NCBI GenBank assembly: GCA_037074615.1
Contig: CM073542.1
Span: 19,794,001 to 19,858,000, forward strand
DNA length: 64,000 nucleotides
Direction: 5' to 3'
Origin: Leucaena leucocephala
Taxonomy: Eukaryota > Streptophyta > Magnoliopsida > Fabales > Fabaceae
Of the stretch, positions 24,076 to 36,016 are shown piece by piece. The translations under genes were made by a program, and so were the position numbers. Position 1 is the first letter of the stretch; each line of letters starts with the position of its first letter. The notes below the pieces were generated by a model. The model searched no databases and was not told where the DNA came from. It saw only the letters and a list, made by a program, of their open reading frames with translations.

Positions 24076-27000
24076 TATAAAATAATTTAAATAATTACAT
24101 ATATTATCTTTTAACCAGTTGGACTTATGGCGATAGGTAGAAAAGAAAGATATTGAGAATGATAAAGTTGTCTAACTATCAAAGGATAAAAAGTAAACAA
24201 AATATTAATAGAATTATAATTGTTGGAGACACCCAATAGGCATATTTTATAGGCCCAACAACATGCATATATTTAGTAGGAAGAGTAAGCAGATCACCTA
24301 AAAATTTTAGCCAATGGTACAAAAAAATAAAAACGAATAAAATATACGGCTTAGAAATAACTGAGAAGAAAATGCTAAGTGATTATGAGGAGGTAGCTAT
24401 CAATATGAATGTGTGCTGGAGTAAAGGCTGCAAGGAGAAAGCCAAGAAAGATTCCAAGAAGTGATTGCCGACCCTCCAAGAAGACAACAACAAAATTAAC
24501 TGGTCTGAAAAGTAAGAGCAAAGCGTATGAAGATTTTCGCCAATAATTTTGGAAAAAGAAACTATGGTTAATAAAAGTAAACTACAGTTATGTATTATGT
24601 AACTAGAGTTATGTGAAGAACATTATGGCATGGCAGAACCCAACTATGCCTCCAGTAAGAAACGAAAGAATGGTGTACTAAGATAATCTCAAAAGGAAGG
24701 TGAGAGTTCTAAAAAAAAAAACAAGAAAAAAACCTATAATAATATCTTTTTATAAAAGGGAGATATGTTCTTATATCGTCCGGATTACCTACGGCCAAAC
24801 GTTAAATTTCTGTCTTGATTGTCCTATCACCAGTCTATGTCCATTATAGTGTATATATATAATATCAATATATACAAGACTTTATAATCCATAAATAAAG
24901 TAAATATTTATCTTAATTTCAAAAGATACTAAAATGTTGTTCATTCAACTTTCTCACACCCTAAATATAAAAATTAAATAATAAATTTATAAATATTTAA
25001 AAAATTAATTACTTATAAATATATATATTAATTTTTTAATCTATCTTATTTAATTATTTATATTAAAATTATTATTTAATGAAAACCCTTTAATATATAT
25101 ATTGATAGAACTAGTTATATATATATAAATTTTTACTCAGTACTTTTACTTCTCTCGTCCTTATAGGGCTTCTGCAGCCTCTTTTTGACTTATTCTATAC
25201 AACCGTGATATACTAGTTCACAGTCAAATAGTCAACTAGAAAAACACCTCCACTCCGTCTAGAACCCCACGGTATTGTTCTCATCTATACGTTCATCAAA
25301 CCCATTATCACAGCAACTGCAAGCTCAAATGATGTTGACTTCCTTTCTTTTATAGAAGATTGTATTAGTCTAAATATTAGATATTATATAAAAGTATTTA
25401 ATAATTGAAAATCTGACCCATCGTTGAACCACTAGGAAAGTGATTTAAGGGTCAGTCCATAATTGAACGCGTGTTAACTTATTCATAACTAAAATAATAT
25501 AGTTTATCTTATAAAAAAAATAATATAGTTTAATTAAAATATATAACAATATTTATATATAACTCTAAAAAGAATAATATTTAAAAAAATATTAGTTTAC
25601 GATAAATAAAATATTTATATATAAATTATATATAATTCAATAAAATATAGTTATTAAAAGATCAATATAATAGGTTGATTTTTTTTTTAACTCAAAACTT
25701 CATTGTTTCATGCAAGAAGATAAAAAACAAAAAAATTAACTCAACAAAGTCATCTAAAACTCTTGACCAAAGCCTTGCAAAGATAGATCAACTCTTTTTT
25801 TTTTTTTGGGTAAGAATACTTGAGAATTTGGGATTTAAATTCAAAAACTAAAATGATTTAATAAGATTTTATAAATATAGATCAACTCTTTTTTTTCCGC
25901 TTAAACATAAGCACTTAATATCTTAATTAACTCCACATAGGATTATAAACTACACTAATTTAGATCTTAGCTCCTAGGGTGTTGCATTCTCAAAGAAACA
26001 AACCTGTGATATTTGACTAAGTTAGAATAGCCCTAATGATTTAATCTAGCAGTGTGGATGGATCAACTCGTTAGTGATTACTCTCTTTTTCTCTCTCTAG
26101 ACGAACTCTTTTTTAGCGATACACGCACGCATGTCATAGACATGCCCCAATGTTGGGAACTTGATTGGCACGAAATATATAATGGGATGGTCTTGCTTCT
26201 CTAAGCTTGACTAGCTTTTTACCATAAAAAAAATGCATTATTAGTATTTGAAACCAGTTTATGCAAAGGGACCGGTCAAACGAAAAATGAATAGAGAAAA
26301 ATTAACGTATGCACAAAGCTATTCCCTGTTTTCACCTTGCCTTCCTAATGAGAGAGGATCATCTTTGACTTAACAATCTTTTATGCTTCAGTCTCGGTCA
26401 AAACAAGACACAATCCAAGATAGCCATTTCTTATCAAATTGCTGGCTTCAACTTAAAGGAAAAAATATAACGGCATGTAAATATATATATATATATATAT
26501 ATTTCTTTTCATGTGATTTTATTTTGACCTCAAAACTCACCAAGACTAGTAGGTTTTTGGTAAAAAAAAAAAACAAAACACTTCAAAATATGCTTTTAGA
26601 TTAAGCACCTATAGCTTTATAATCTAGTCCTCTTTCATGCTTAATAAAAGAATTATTCAACTAATTTATTTATATTAAAAAATTAATTAAATTTATTAAT
26701 ATATTTTATTTTTTTAAAAATACCCTAATCACTTTCATTAATTCTTTCTCTCATACTTAACTTTAGTTCAAAGAGTATTAATAAAAATAAATTTTAAAAA
26801 ATAATAATAAATATAAAAAATAAATTTATATTTAAAATCAATATTAATTTTTTAATTGAATCATATATAATAGAAAGAGTAATATAAAACTTCTCGTGTT
26901 TCAATTTGGTTTAACCTAAGTCCATTAGTGCCTACTTCTTTAAGTTAAAAAATAAAAAAAAAAAGGACTATTGAGCACCTGCGAGGTAGTCACAGTGAAT

Positions 27001-27375
27001 GGCAAAACAAGGTAAAGATACTAAAGAATAAAATGAATCACATTAGGTGCTGATTATCGTTCTACAATACATAAAGATTTAATCCAAGTTATTTTGTTAA
27101 CTTAAATCTCTTCCCTCTAAGGGGTTAAAAAGAATTACAAAAAATATGGTCAGGGTATATACAAAAAAGAATTTTTAGCTAATCTAATAATAAATAAATA
27201 ATAAATAGCATCACATCTCCGCCTTCTTCTTCATCCTTCTCCCCAAATTCTTCTGCAGAAATAATCCAACCTTCCTTATTTATAAATTAAAGCTTCCAAT
27301 CAGAGAACAAAATCCTCAATACTGGAACCTAGCTCAGATGAACTCTTCTGCTGTTCAACTAAAAGAATGAAGCTT
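24076..27375. other. Intergenic region upstream of nothing, downstream of PP2C
   Basis: No supportable gene. From 24221 (TGTTGGAGACACCC) to about 24960 there may be a solo LTR: it starts with TG and has TTATAAAAGGG near 24749 and AATAAAG near 24894, but no target duplication was found. A Stowaway-like MITE lies at about 26640-26890 and a TA microsatellite at 26480-26502. About 27200-27375 is the probable 3' UTR of the PP2C gene. Confidence 0.4.
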
Positions 27376-29146
27376 TTACATTAAGTGTCCCAGTTTTACT
27401 AGCATAACGCTTATGTCATCACTTGAGCCTCTTGAGACAGACAAATCTACAAGCTTTTTACAGGCCATCAATGGTTTTGCTATATTACTACTACCACCCC
27501 CATTGCAAAGAGGACGAGCAATATCCACAGCTTCTTGATTAGTAACCTGAAACAAGAATCAAAAAGGGGGGGAAACATTTTTCAGTTAAATAGTTCAGGG
27601 ATCATATTTTTCAGTTAATTGAATGTTTGAAGAATCTCACACGCACCTTATCCCATAATCCATCTGAAGCTAAGATCAACAAGTCATGTTCAGGTTCAAT
27701 TCTGAGAACTTTAGTCTCAGGTTCAGCTATAACCCATCGCTTCAAATACCTATCTCCAATTCCTCTAGAAACTGCTAGAGATCCTTGGATCCTCCAAATC
27801 CCACGGCATAAATCAACATAGCCACCCTGCAAATCACAGAATTCAAACAATGGTTTAGTTTAAGCTTTTGAATCGAAAAATGGCAGACACATCGGGAGAA
27901 AAAAACCAAGATATTATGAAGATCAAGTGCTTACTGTGGTCTCAATTCTGTCTCTTTCATCTTCCCTTGAAGGTCTGTGATCAGATGTGAGGGCTTCTGC
28001 AACTCCACCTCGGCTAATAACAGCACGGCAATCGCCGGCGTTAGAAACAACGAGGTTTCCGTTCTTAATCAGTGCTGTTACACAGCAGGAGCCACCATGA
28101 AGATCCTCTTTTAAGAAATCAGAATCAGTATTCAGGTAACCATGTTTCACTGCCTCCTCTATGTCATCTTCATCTCTATTTGTTACTTCATCCATGACGT
28201 TCTTTTCTAAGTTATGTGCAGCAAATTCAGCAGCTTTTGAACCTCCGTGCCCATCAAATATGCCAAAGAAAGCCTGTCATAATCATATAAACAAAATTGG
28301 TAAATAAGAATTTTATAACTTCTAAGATCCACCTACCAAGCAACATTCTGCAAACTTAACAACCAAGTTATTAATGATCGTTCCCAAATTTCCTCATGTC
28401 AGTCAACTAAATCATACTAATTCCATCAGTTCAATAGAAAATCTTTATAATTTTTGTTGTTCCTGAGTAGCTATATCTGTTAATCCATGCTTTTTTTTTT
28501 GTATCAGTTATTCAAAGATCAAGCTATTAACCTACTTTCTCTCCTTCAAAGTAATAATAACTAGATAGAGGGATTTGAAGAAAAATCACAATTAGTTCTT
28601 CAAAGGACTAGATCGGACCCAAATAAATTCATAATAGATAGGTCAATAATAAGTCCGATAATTTTTTACCTGTTTGGGTTGTCCTTGAAGATTGACGGCA
28701 GCAGAATAACGATCTTCCATGTACTCTCGCCTGCCTCTCTTACAATAAACAGAAAACCCAAGCCCTTCGGCCTCTAGAACATCTCGAGGTACCGAAGCAG
28801 ACGGCGTCGCCGGAACCCCAAAAGTGAGAGACGAGACCACGGGAATATCAATCCTAGCGGGCCTCTTCCTCTTCAAAACGGTACCGTTAGGCGAGGTGGA
28901 GGAGGAAGGAGCGGAGGCGGAGTTGGGAAAGGCGGTAGGAGGAGGAGGCTTGAGGAGGCGAAGGCGGAAAGGCGAGGAAGGTGAAGAAGGCGAAGAAGAT
29001 GAAGCAGAAGCGGAAGGCTTGAGATGGGACAAAGAGAGAGAAAGGGATTCCGGCGAGGAAGAGATGAAGACGGAGGGCTTGTTGCAGAAGAGAGAAGACG
29101 ACGGAGAGAAGACCGGAGAGTTGGAGAGGGCGACGGAGCACGACAT
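27376..29146 (-). CDS. AP2C: Clade-B PP2C phosphatase (AP2C1-like), four exons
   Basis: Mg/Mn-dependent Ser/Thr phosphatase; AP2C members dephosphorylate MAPKs such as MPK4/MPK6 in Arabidopsis. Exons: 28670-29146, 27935-28273, 27647-27826, 27376-27546, all GT-AG and phase 0 (1167 nt, 388 aa). Seen in the protein: Ser/Pro-rich N-terminus (1-90) that could act as a plastid transit peptide, MAPK-interaction motif LKRKRPARIDIP (91-102), YMEDR (142-146), FDGHGG (165-170), GGSCCVTA, AGDCRAV, SDHRPSREDE, ASDGLWD (325-331), and SSDDISV (373-379). The metal-binding Asp residues in DGHGG, ASDG and SDD are present. The ATG at 29146 is chosen because upstream frame sequence is leader-like. The hAT elements at 22.8 and 30.9 kb flank the gene in opposite orientations. 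Family certain; paralogue within AP2C1-4 not determined. Confidence 0.95.
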
Positions 29147-29341
29147 GGCTGAAGCTCGAAGTCGAAGATTGAAGAAGAAGAAGAAAAGGGGATTTGGAGA
29201 ATCAATCAAAGGGAGGAATTGGAAGAAATGGAAATGGTCTGAATTAAGAAGAGAGAAATGAATTTGTGATATTTGGGGTTGGGTTGGAATGTTGAATACG
29301 AATGAGTTAGTTGAGGAGAGAGAAGCGAGAAAAGAGGGAAC

Positions 29342-29348
29342 TTAAATA
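29342..29348 (-). promoter_or_regulatory. Putative TATA box of PP2C gene
   Basis: On the minus strand CTATTTAAG lies about 200 bp upstream of the ATG, after a CT-rich leader. It is the best TATA-like match in the proximal promoter. A W-box-rich spot (GTGTTGACTTCG twice, at about 30227-30257) lies about 1.1 kb upstream and could matter for a wound- or pathogen-responsive PP2C. Confidence 0.4.
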
Positions 29349-29469
29349 GAGAAAGAATCGGGGTGGGACCAGGTAGGTTCGTTCTATTTGCGTGTCTTCG
29401 ATTCAACATATTGAAGTTGAACCCTTCTTTGACCCTTTTGAGATTTGATTCGGCCCCTGGCTTCAATTG

Positions 29470-30862
29470 TCTACTTTGCCCCTCCTATCCATGAGGGACA
29501 CGTGTAACGTAAAATATCACAAATACGAAATTATAAGTATTTAATTTAGGAAATTTTTTATTTTAATAATATTTTTAAAAAATTCATAGTAATATTGTTA
29601 GAATTTTATAATAATTCCCATAAGTTTTTTTAATAAATTTATTATTTTATAATAGTAAACTATTTTTATTATTAGATATTTTTTGTCAATTTTATATACT
29701 TAAGTATAAGTTTTATTTAAATATCGGACATGACATCTCAGTTTTTTTGTTAAAAAGGGGGGGGGGGGGGGGAATCGTGAACGGGTGTGATTGGAGTATG
29801 AATTTTGATGTCAATCAAGTTGGAAAATATTTTAACGTAAAAGGAAATAGGAATTCTTAACATAGTGAAGAATAAAAAATAAGTTAAGATTTAGAGTACC
29901 TGTATTCAAATTATAAGAATATAAAAAAGTATTTAGAAATAAATAAAAGGGAAATAGAGAGGGAATAAGAATGTGAAAAATGGGGGAGAGTAAGTGGGAC
30001 ATATAAAAATAGTGGAAATAGCTGTAATGTAAGCTAAGAAAAATGAAAGGAGCTGGAATAAGCTAAGAAAAATGAAAGAAGCTGGAACTTGACATGAACA
30101 GAGAAATATTATTAATTTAAAAAAAAATAATTAAAATAATGAATGCATGAATGGAGAGGGATGGGGACGGAACGCAACACGTTATGGGCAAGAATTTGAG
30201 AGGGAGGGAAGCTACTCCCCGAAAGTGTGTTGACTTCGGATCCACTGTGTTGACTTCGCGGCTTACCCCATAACTGATTCCATCTTCTTCTTCTTCTTTG
30301 TTTACTTCGAGGTAAAATGACGTTAAAGGACCTGCAGAGGAAGATATACACACGGCATGTTTGCCAACACGGAAGGAGAAATAGATAAGGAAAAGTAAAA
30401 ATATAATCAAAATATTTTTTATTTAATATAATAAAATTATTTCTAATCATACTTCTATTTTTAATATTTTAAAATATTTTAGTTCCATACAAAATATTAA
30501 AAAATAAGATAAAAAAAATAAAAGTGTAATATTTTAAAATATTTTACTCTAAATTATAAAATTTTTAAATAATCTTAATATTTTGTAAGTTATAAAAATA
30601 TTTTATATTATTTTACTATAAATTATAAAAAAGATATATTAATTATATATTTATTTATAATTTATTAAATAAATTTTTAACTTAATTTCATTTTCATCTC
30701 TTATTCTATTATTTCTATTTCTACTTTAATCAAAACTCTTTCATCCTATAAAAGATATTAGTTTGAAAATTTGAAAAAGTATAATGAAATATTTGAGTTC
30801 TTGATTATTTCCAAAAACAAAATTGTAAATTATTAAAAATTATTAATAAATAAATAAATAAC
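29470..30862. other. Upstream flank of PP2C
   Basis: No gene. Contains a run of 16 Gs (29757-29772), a 28-bp near-perfect tandem repeat (about 30032-30085, unit AGCTAAGAAAAATGAAAG plus GAGCTGGAAT), the doubled GTGTTGACTTCG motif, and an AT-rich MITE-like stretch at about 30386-30768 that has relatives at 58965-59425 and 61500-61835. Confidence 0.5.
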
Positions 30863-31613
30863 TAGGGCTGTGCATAATGCCCATGGCCCGCTATGCCCTG
30901 TCCAGCCCGATTTTTATCAGGCAGGGCCGGGCATCGGGCTGCAAAATACAGCCCATGCATTTTTTGGGCTGGGCACCGGGCATAGAGGCTGCCCTGCCCT
31001 GCCCATGAGCACCCCTTCTTTGATTTTTTTTATTTTTTCTCTATCTTAAAAGGGAGAATATGATAGCTACTGGTGACTATAAGGTAATTTTAGAAATATA
31101 AGTAGGTAAGTTGTATCTTTTAATATTTATAACTATACTAATTTTTTCTTTTTTTTTTAACTTTGTTAATTATCACATGATTACATTATAAATTATAATT
31201 ATTTATTTTATTTTTTAGATATTTTATCTTTGTCAATATTAGGGAGATTGATACAAAGTTATAATTACAAACTACTTAGATTTCAACTCTTATTTTTTGT
31301 ATGCAATGAATCTCAAGATTTTAATTATTATCTTTGTTCTCTTATTCTTAGTGAATTATAGATATTATTTAACTCTTAAAGACACATGAATATGGTATTA
31401 TTTTAGAAATTCATAATTATAATTTTTTTTTCACAATATGAGCATGACATCACGACTTGGACATGCCCAGCCTGCCCATACCCTACCCAAAATTATTAGG
31501 GCTTTTACCGGGCAGGGTTGGGCATCCGGCTGCAAAATGCAGCCCATATATTTTTTGGGCAGGGCACCGGGCAGGGGGGCTGCCCTGCCCAACCCTACCC
31601 ATGCACACCCCTA
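30863..31613 (+). mobile_element. Non-autonomous hAT-type element, copy 2, intact target duplication
   Basis: Begins TAGGGCTGTGCATAATGCCC and ends CATGCACACCCCTA. It is flanked by a perfect 8-bp duplication, TAAATAAC, at 30855-30862 and 31614-31621. The 8-bp duplication and TAGGG...CCCTA termini indicate the hAT superfamily. Two GC-rich modules of about 100 bp, in direct orientation (about 30910-31015 and 31512-31612), each containing a GGGCTGCAAAAT hairpin, flank an AT-rich core. No coding capacity. Confidence 0.9.
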
Positions 31614-31621
31614 TAAATAAC

Positions 31622-34600
31622 AGTGGTTAACTATTAGATTTTAAGAATGTCTCTCAAACATTTCATATAAGTTAAAGTAGTGTGGTTGGCGAACAAATGT
31701 TAATCTATTTAATAAGTAATTGATTTATATTTTATAAAATTATACATCTAAATTTGATTGATATAAAGATTTTATTAATAAATAATATATAAATCTTTCT
31801 ATAGGTATCATTTAAGCTTATAGGTATATAGTCACCTACTGAATCTCTAAGAATTAACTCATCTCAAATTTTATTCTATGCATAAAAAATGGCCTCTTCT
31901 CATCAATCAATTGATTTTCTTTAATTACAAATGACATCAACAATTTATAATTGATATCTAGATTAGGATTAAGTTACATGTAATATCCTAAAATATTTTT
32001 TCAGTCATACTTAATATCATAATTAATTTTTAATATATTTAGCAATATGAATTATTTTTTTAATAGTACTTACTATTTTAAAATAATTTTTTATACAATT
32101 TTATTATTGAAATATTTTTTTCATTAACATGAGTATACTAAATTTATGATTCTTAGTACTACTAACAAAATATTTTATCACTAAAAATCACTTAAGATTC
32201 TGAATATATTAAAAATTATTTTAAAATATTAAATATTATTAGATACCATTCAACCCTTCAAAGAAATGATAATTAATTTTCATATATGCATAGCTTAATC
32301 CAATGACTAACCCTTTCACTTTAGTTTTTCCAATTTCACACTATAGCTTGGTTTTGTTGTATCTAAGGTCCTTCAATATCATTTCTCCTCTACTTAATAA
32401 AGATTTTTTTTATCAATAAAAAATGACTAATAATTCAAAAGTACAGAGATTTAAAGTATTAATATAAATATTTTTTTATAAAGAATTTATAAGTAATATT
32501 CTTTCAACCTAAAACCTATCTTTATCATCCTAAGGCGTTGAAATCTACCTAAACTCTTGTGATTAAGGCATGAAAACATTTTGTTTTCAGTTTCATTTTA
32601 ATTGAATTAGAATAAAATACCTACAGTAAAATATTATTTATTGAAAAATACTATAAAAGTTATAATTATTTAGAATGAATAATTATCAAAATAAAAAATT
32701 ATAATTATTAAATTACCCGTTACCAAACTCCGTATATTTTCTCTCAATTTTATTTTTAAAACTAATATAAATTTTTAAACCTCATACATCCTCTCCCCCA
32801 TCCTATTTTATTGATTATATTGAAGTTTTTATTGAAAATTATTTTTTGGCTTACATGACTACCACTTTCGCATAAAAAATATAATAAATTGTTTAGATTT
32901 TAATAAACTATATTAATATTACATGGATTTATTTTTATTTTTAAAACTCACAAATTTATTCTAAAATAAAAATAAATTATACAAACCTTTTTTAATGGTT
33001 TAAAACTGTCCATTTTTTTTAATTTTCAAAATATGTATAACATTTCTTTAACATATACAATAAATTACAAAAAAAAATCTCAAGTTTTTTTTAAAATTCA
33101 TACATTTTTTATTTGTAATTAAAATTTCTGTCAATTTTAAAAATAAAATTATAAATTTGATAAAATTGAATATAGTTTGTGTTATTTTTTCAATTGATAT
33201 CTACTTTAGTTGTAAACATTGAGATAAAATTTATTTAATTTATTTAATTTAATATTTTATATTACTTTTAAAAAGAGAAAATGTGCATTTAACACCTCCC
33301 CAAATTAATTTTAGTAGTACACTTTAAAATATTTAAAAATATAATTAATATCTTAAAATATATTTTAAGTATAATTAATACTCTCCATTAACAAAAATCA
33401 CATTTTCGTTTAAACCCCTATGTAAGCTTCTTTCCTTTTTACACATCATAATTTTAATTTTTAATCTTCAATTCTTCTAAATAATTATAATTTTTTCTAT
33501 CATTTTTAATAAATATTATTTATTATAGGCCCTCTAACTAATTCTCCATAATTATCAAATATGCGTGTTCAGACCGTGGCCAAAAAAAATAAAAAAAAAT
33601 TGTGATTTCACACTAGAAGATGAAGAAGAAGAGATCAAGTGGGGCCGATGATAGCGTGGACTAGGAATTGATTAGGAGAGCACGGTTCAAGTTACCGTTG
33701 GAACTTGTAGATGAAGGCGATAACATCGCCACTGCCACTTTCCTCGTTGGCTCCATGACCGTTACATAGTCCTCTTATGAAATACCACAAATACCCCTCT
33801 CTAGACGCATCAACAGGCGCCTTGATTGATTGGTTCCGTAACCGTTATCCGTTGCCCTTTCTTCCAAATTTAACATTAACACCTTTATTCCCCTCTCTTT
33901 ATTACAAGCTTACCAAACCCTTCTTTTCAGTAGAGCCTTTATTTTATTTTATAAAGACAAAATTTAGTCAAATTACTTATATTTGATTTATTATTTTATT
34001 ATTATTAGTTATTATAATATATATTTATAAATTTACCTATAAAGATTTATAAATTTTTATATTAATTCTTATAAATTTTTAAGCAAACACTTATTATTTT
34101 AATATTATTAGTTATTAAAATGTTATGTGCACTATTAAATTTATATATGAATTTAAATTTTGTTAATTTTTTTCCTTTTTAAAATAAATATTATTTTTTT
34201 AAATTTTTAATATAAAAATTAGTTAATTTTTTATAGATAAAAAAATAAATAAATTAACTAATTATGACTAAATCTAACTACTAAAGATGAATTCATATTT
34301 TGGGCAAAAAAATAAATTTATACTATATGTTCTTTAATGTATTTAAATTAGTCAACTAGTTCTTATATTAATTATAATTAATACTCCTCTAGTCTTTAAT
34401 ATAAAACTTAATTAAAAAATTAATTTTAGTCATAAATATAAGACATATTTTTTTATTTTTATTAATTTTTTTAAATTATTCCTATTGATACTTCCTTAAC
34501 AATAATCAAGGGAGAGGAGGATAGAAGAAATTAAAAAATATGATTAAGATATTTTAGTAAAAATATATCTTACTAACTAATTTAATTAATTTTTTAATAT

Positions 34601-35611
34601 AATCAAATTAATTAAATATATTATATATTAAATACAGAATAAATAAATTTATTTAATTTATTTAATTTACATAAAACAATCCATCATTGTGCCACAAATT
34701 AATACTATATGTTTTTTATATTTCTCTTTTACATAAATAACGTGCCCAATTTTTTAAAAATATTATATTTTTTATTTAAATAGGATAATATAATAAAATT
34801 ATTCTTAATAATACTTTTCTTACTTTTTCAATCTAATTATTATCCTCTTTTCGTTATAAAAAGAAAAACTACTTTTTAAATCTCATTATCCCAAATAAAA
34901 TCTCTTGAATGTTATTGAAAGAGGGACAAAAACACAACCTTTCCTCTCTTTAAAACTATACATTCTTTTATTAAAGATAATTTTATTTAAAATATTATTA
35001 AATACTAAATATAAGAATACTTTTTAGTAAGAATTTAAATATTAACTTATCATATTATGAGAGATTAACTATTTCTACTAGATCTATTTTTTATTATTTA
35101 TGAACACACATTCTTTGATACTGCTAAACAGTTAACTGCAATTATACTTTAGAAAATGATAAAAAAAGACTTTGAAAAATAAAAAAAATATCAAAGTGGG
35201 ATCAAGCATTACTAATTATAAACCAAGTATCAACAACACAATATTATATTTTAGCATTTATCATTTTTCAAATTTTTTTTCTTATTTTCCTTGATATTTT
35301 TCGATGGATTTGTAATAGGATTAGGTATTGTTATACCAAATCGTCAAATTAAATATCATCAATTCTAATTGTTCTAATTATTTAACGTGGTTTAGACATA
35401 TATAAATAATATTTTTAGAAACGTTGTGAGAAAAATATATCAACAAAGTATTTTAAAAATGGTATAGGAAAACTAAAAAGCTGATCTTCTAGTTAATAAT
35501 ATATTAAAAGATTTAATTATTAATAGAATATAATAATTATATAATTTATACAGTTGAACTAATTTTATCTAATAAGACTTATTAATATGTAGTCTATTTT
35601 TTACTTAATAA
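31622..35611. other. AT-rich intergenic region
   Basis: No supportable gene. A GC-richer island at about 33600-33860 has four AACGG/CCGTT cores and looks like an orphan promoter or gene relic. A Stowaway-like MITE lies at about 34378-34640. Confidence 0.5.
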
Positions 35612-35903
35612 AAAAAATGCCATTTTTGCAATAAAATTTGATATGAATAAAGCCTATGATAGGCTTAAACGGGATTTATAGAAGTTGTAATGAAGAAGTT
35701 GGGGTTTGGAGGGAAATGGATTGTAGGGTTTATGGAATGTAGAAGCTTAGTTAGTCTGAATTTGTTGATTTCTGGAAGGAAAATTGCGCACATACCAATG
35801 AAAAGGGGGATAAGACAAGGGGATCTATTATCCCCTTATCTATGAATAAGGGGACAGAAGGAGCAGGAGGGTAGGATACATTGAAAAGCATGGAATTCTT
35901 TAA
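35612..35903 (+). pseudogene. L1-type LINE reverse transcriptase fragment, 5' part
   Basis: The translation reads AIKFDMNKAYDRL (RT motif with catalytic Asp), then, after one frame change, KLGFGGKWIVGFM and RGIRQGDLLSPYL (RT motif), then GRIH, stop, KAWNSL. Between SPYL and GRIH several hundred codons of a full ORF2 are missing, so the LINE was internally deleted. It continues at 40597 after an inserted MITE and hAT: AATTCTTTA joins AGTAAAGTGAAGGGG in frame to restore NSLSKVKGGLGFR. Confidence 0.85.
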
Positions 35904-36016
35904 GGGTCACTTTAGTATAGGTAATTTGGTGAAAAGGGGAGAGAAGGGGAGTAATTTTGTTCCCCTCCCCTTATTTGGCTAATTAGAATATTTAGGAGCC
36001 TCCGCTCCCCAATTTT

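Noticed and set aside
3314..29146. Kinase and PP2C as a functional MAPK gene cluster
   Set aside because: They are 22 kb apart with an unrelated rRNA-processing gene between them; plants do not usually group such genes, so proximity is probably chance.
28824..29261. Plus-strand open frame of 145 codons opposite PP2C exon 1
   Set aside because: It is the antisense shadow of the Ser/Pro-rich first exon; Gly/Glu/Arg-rich low complexity with no domain.
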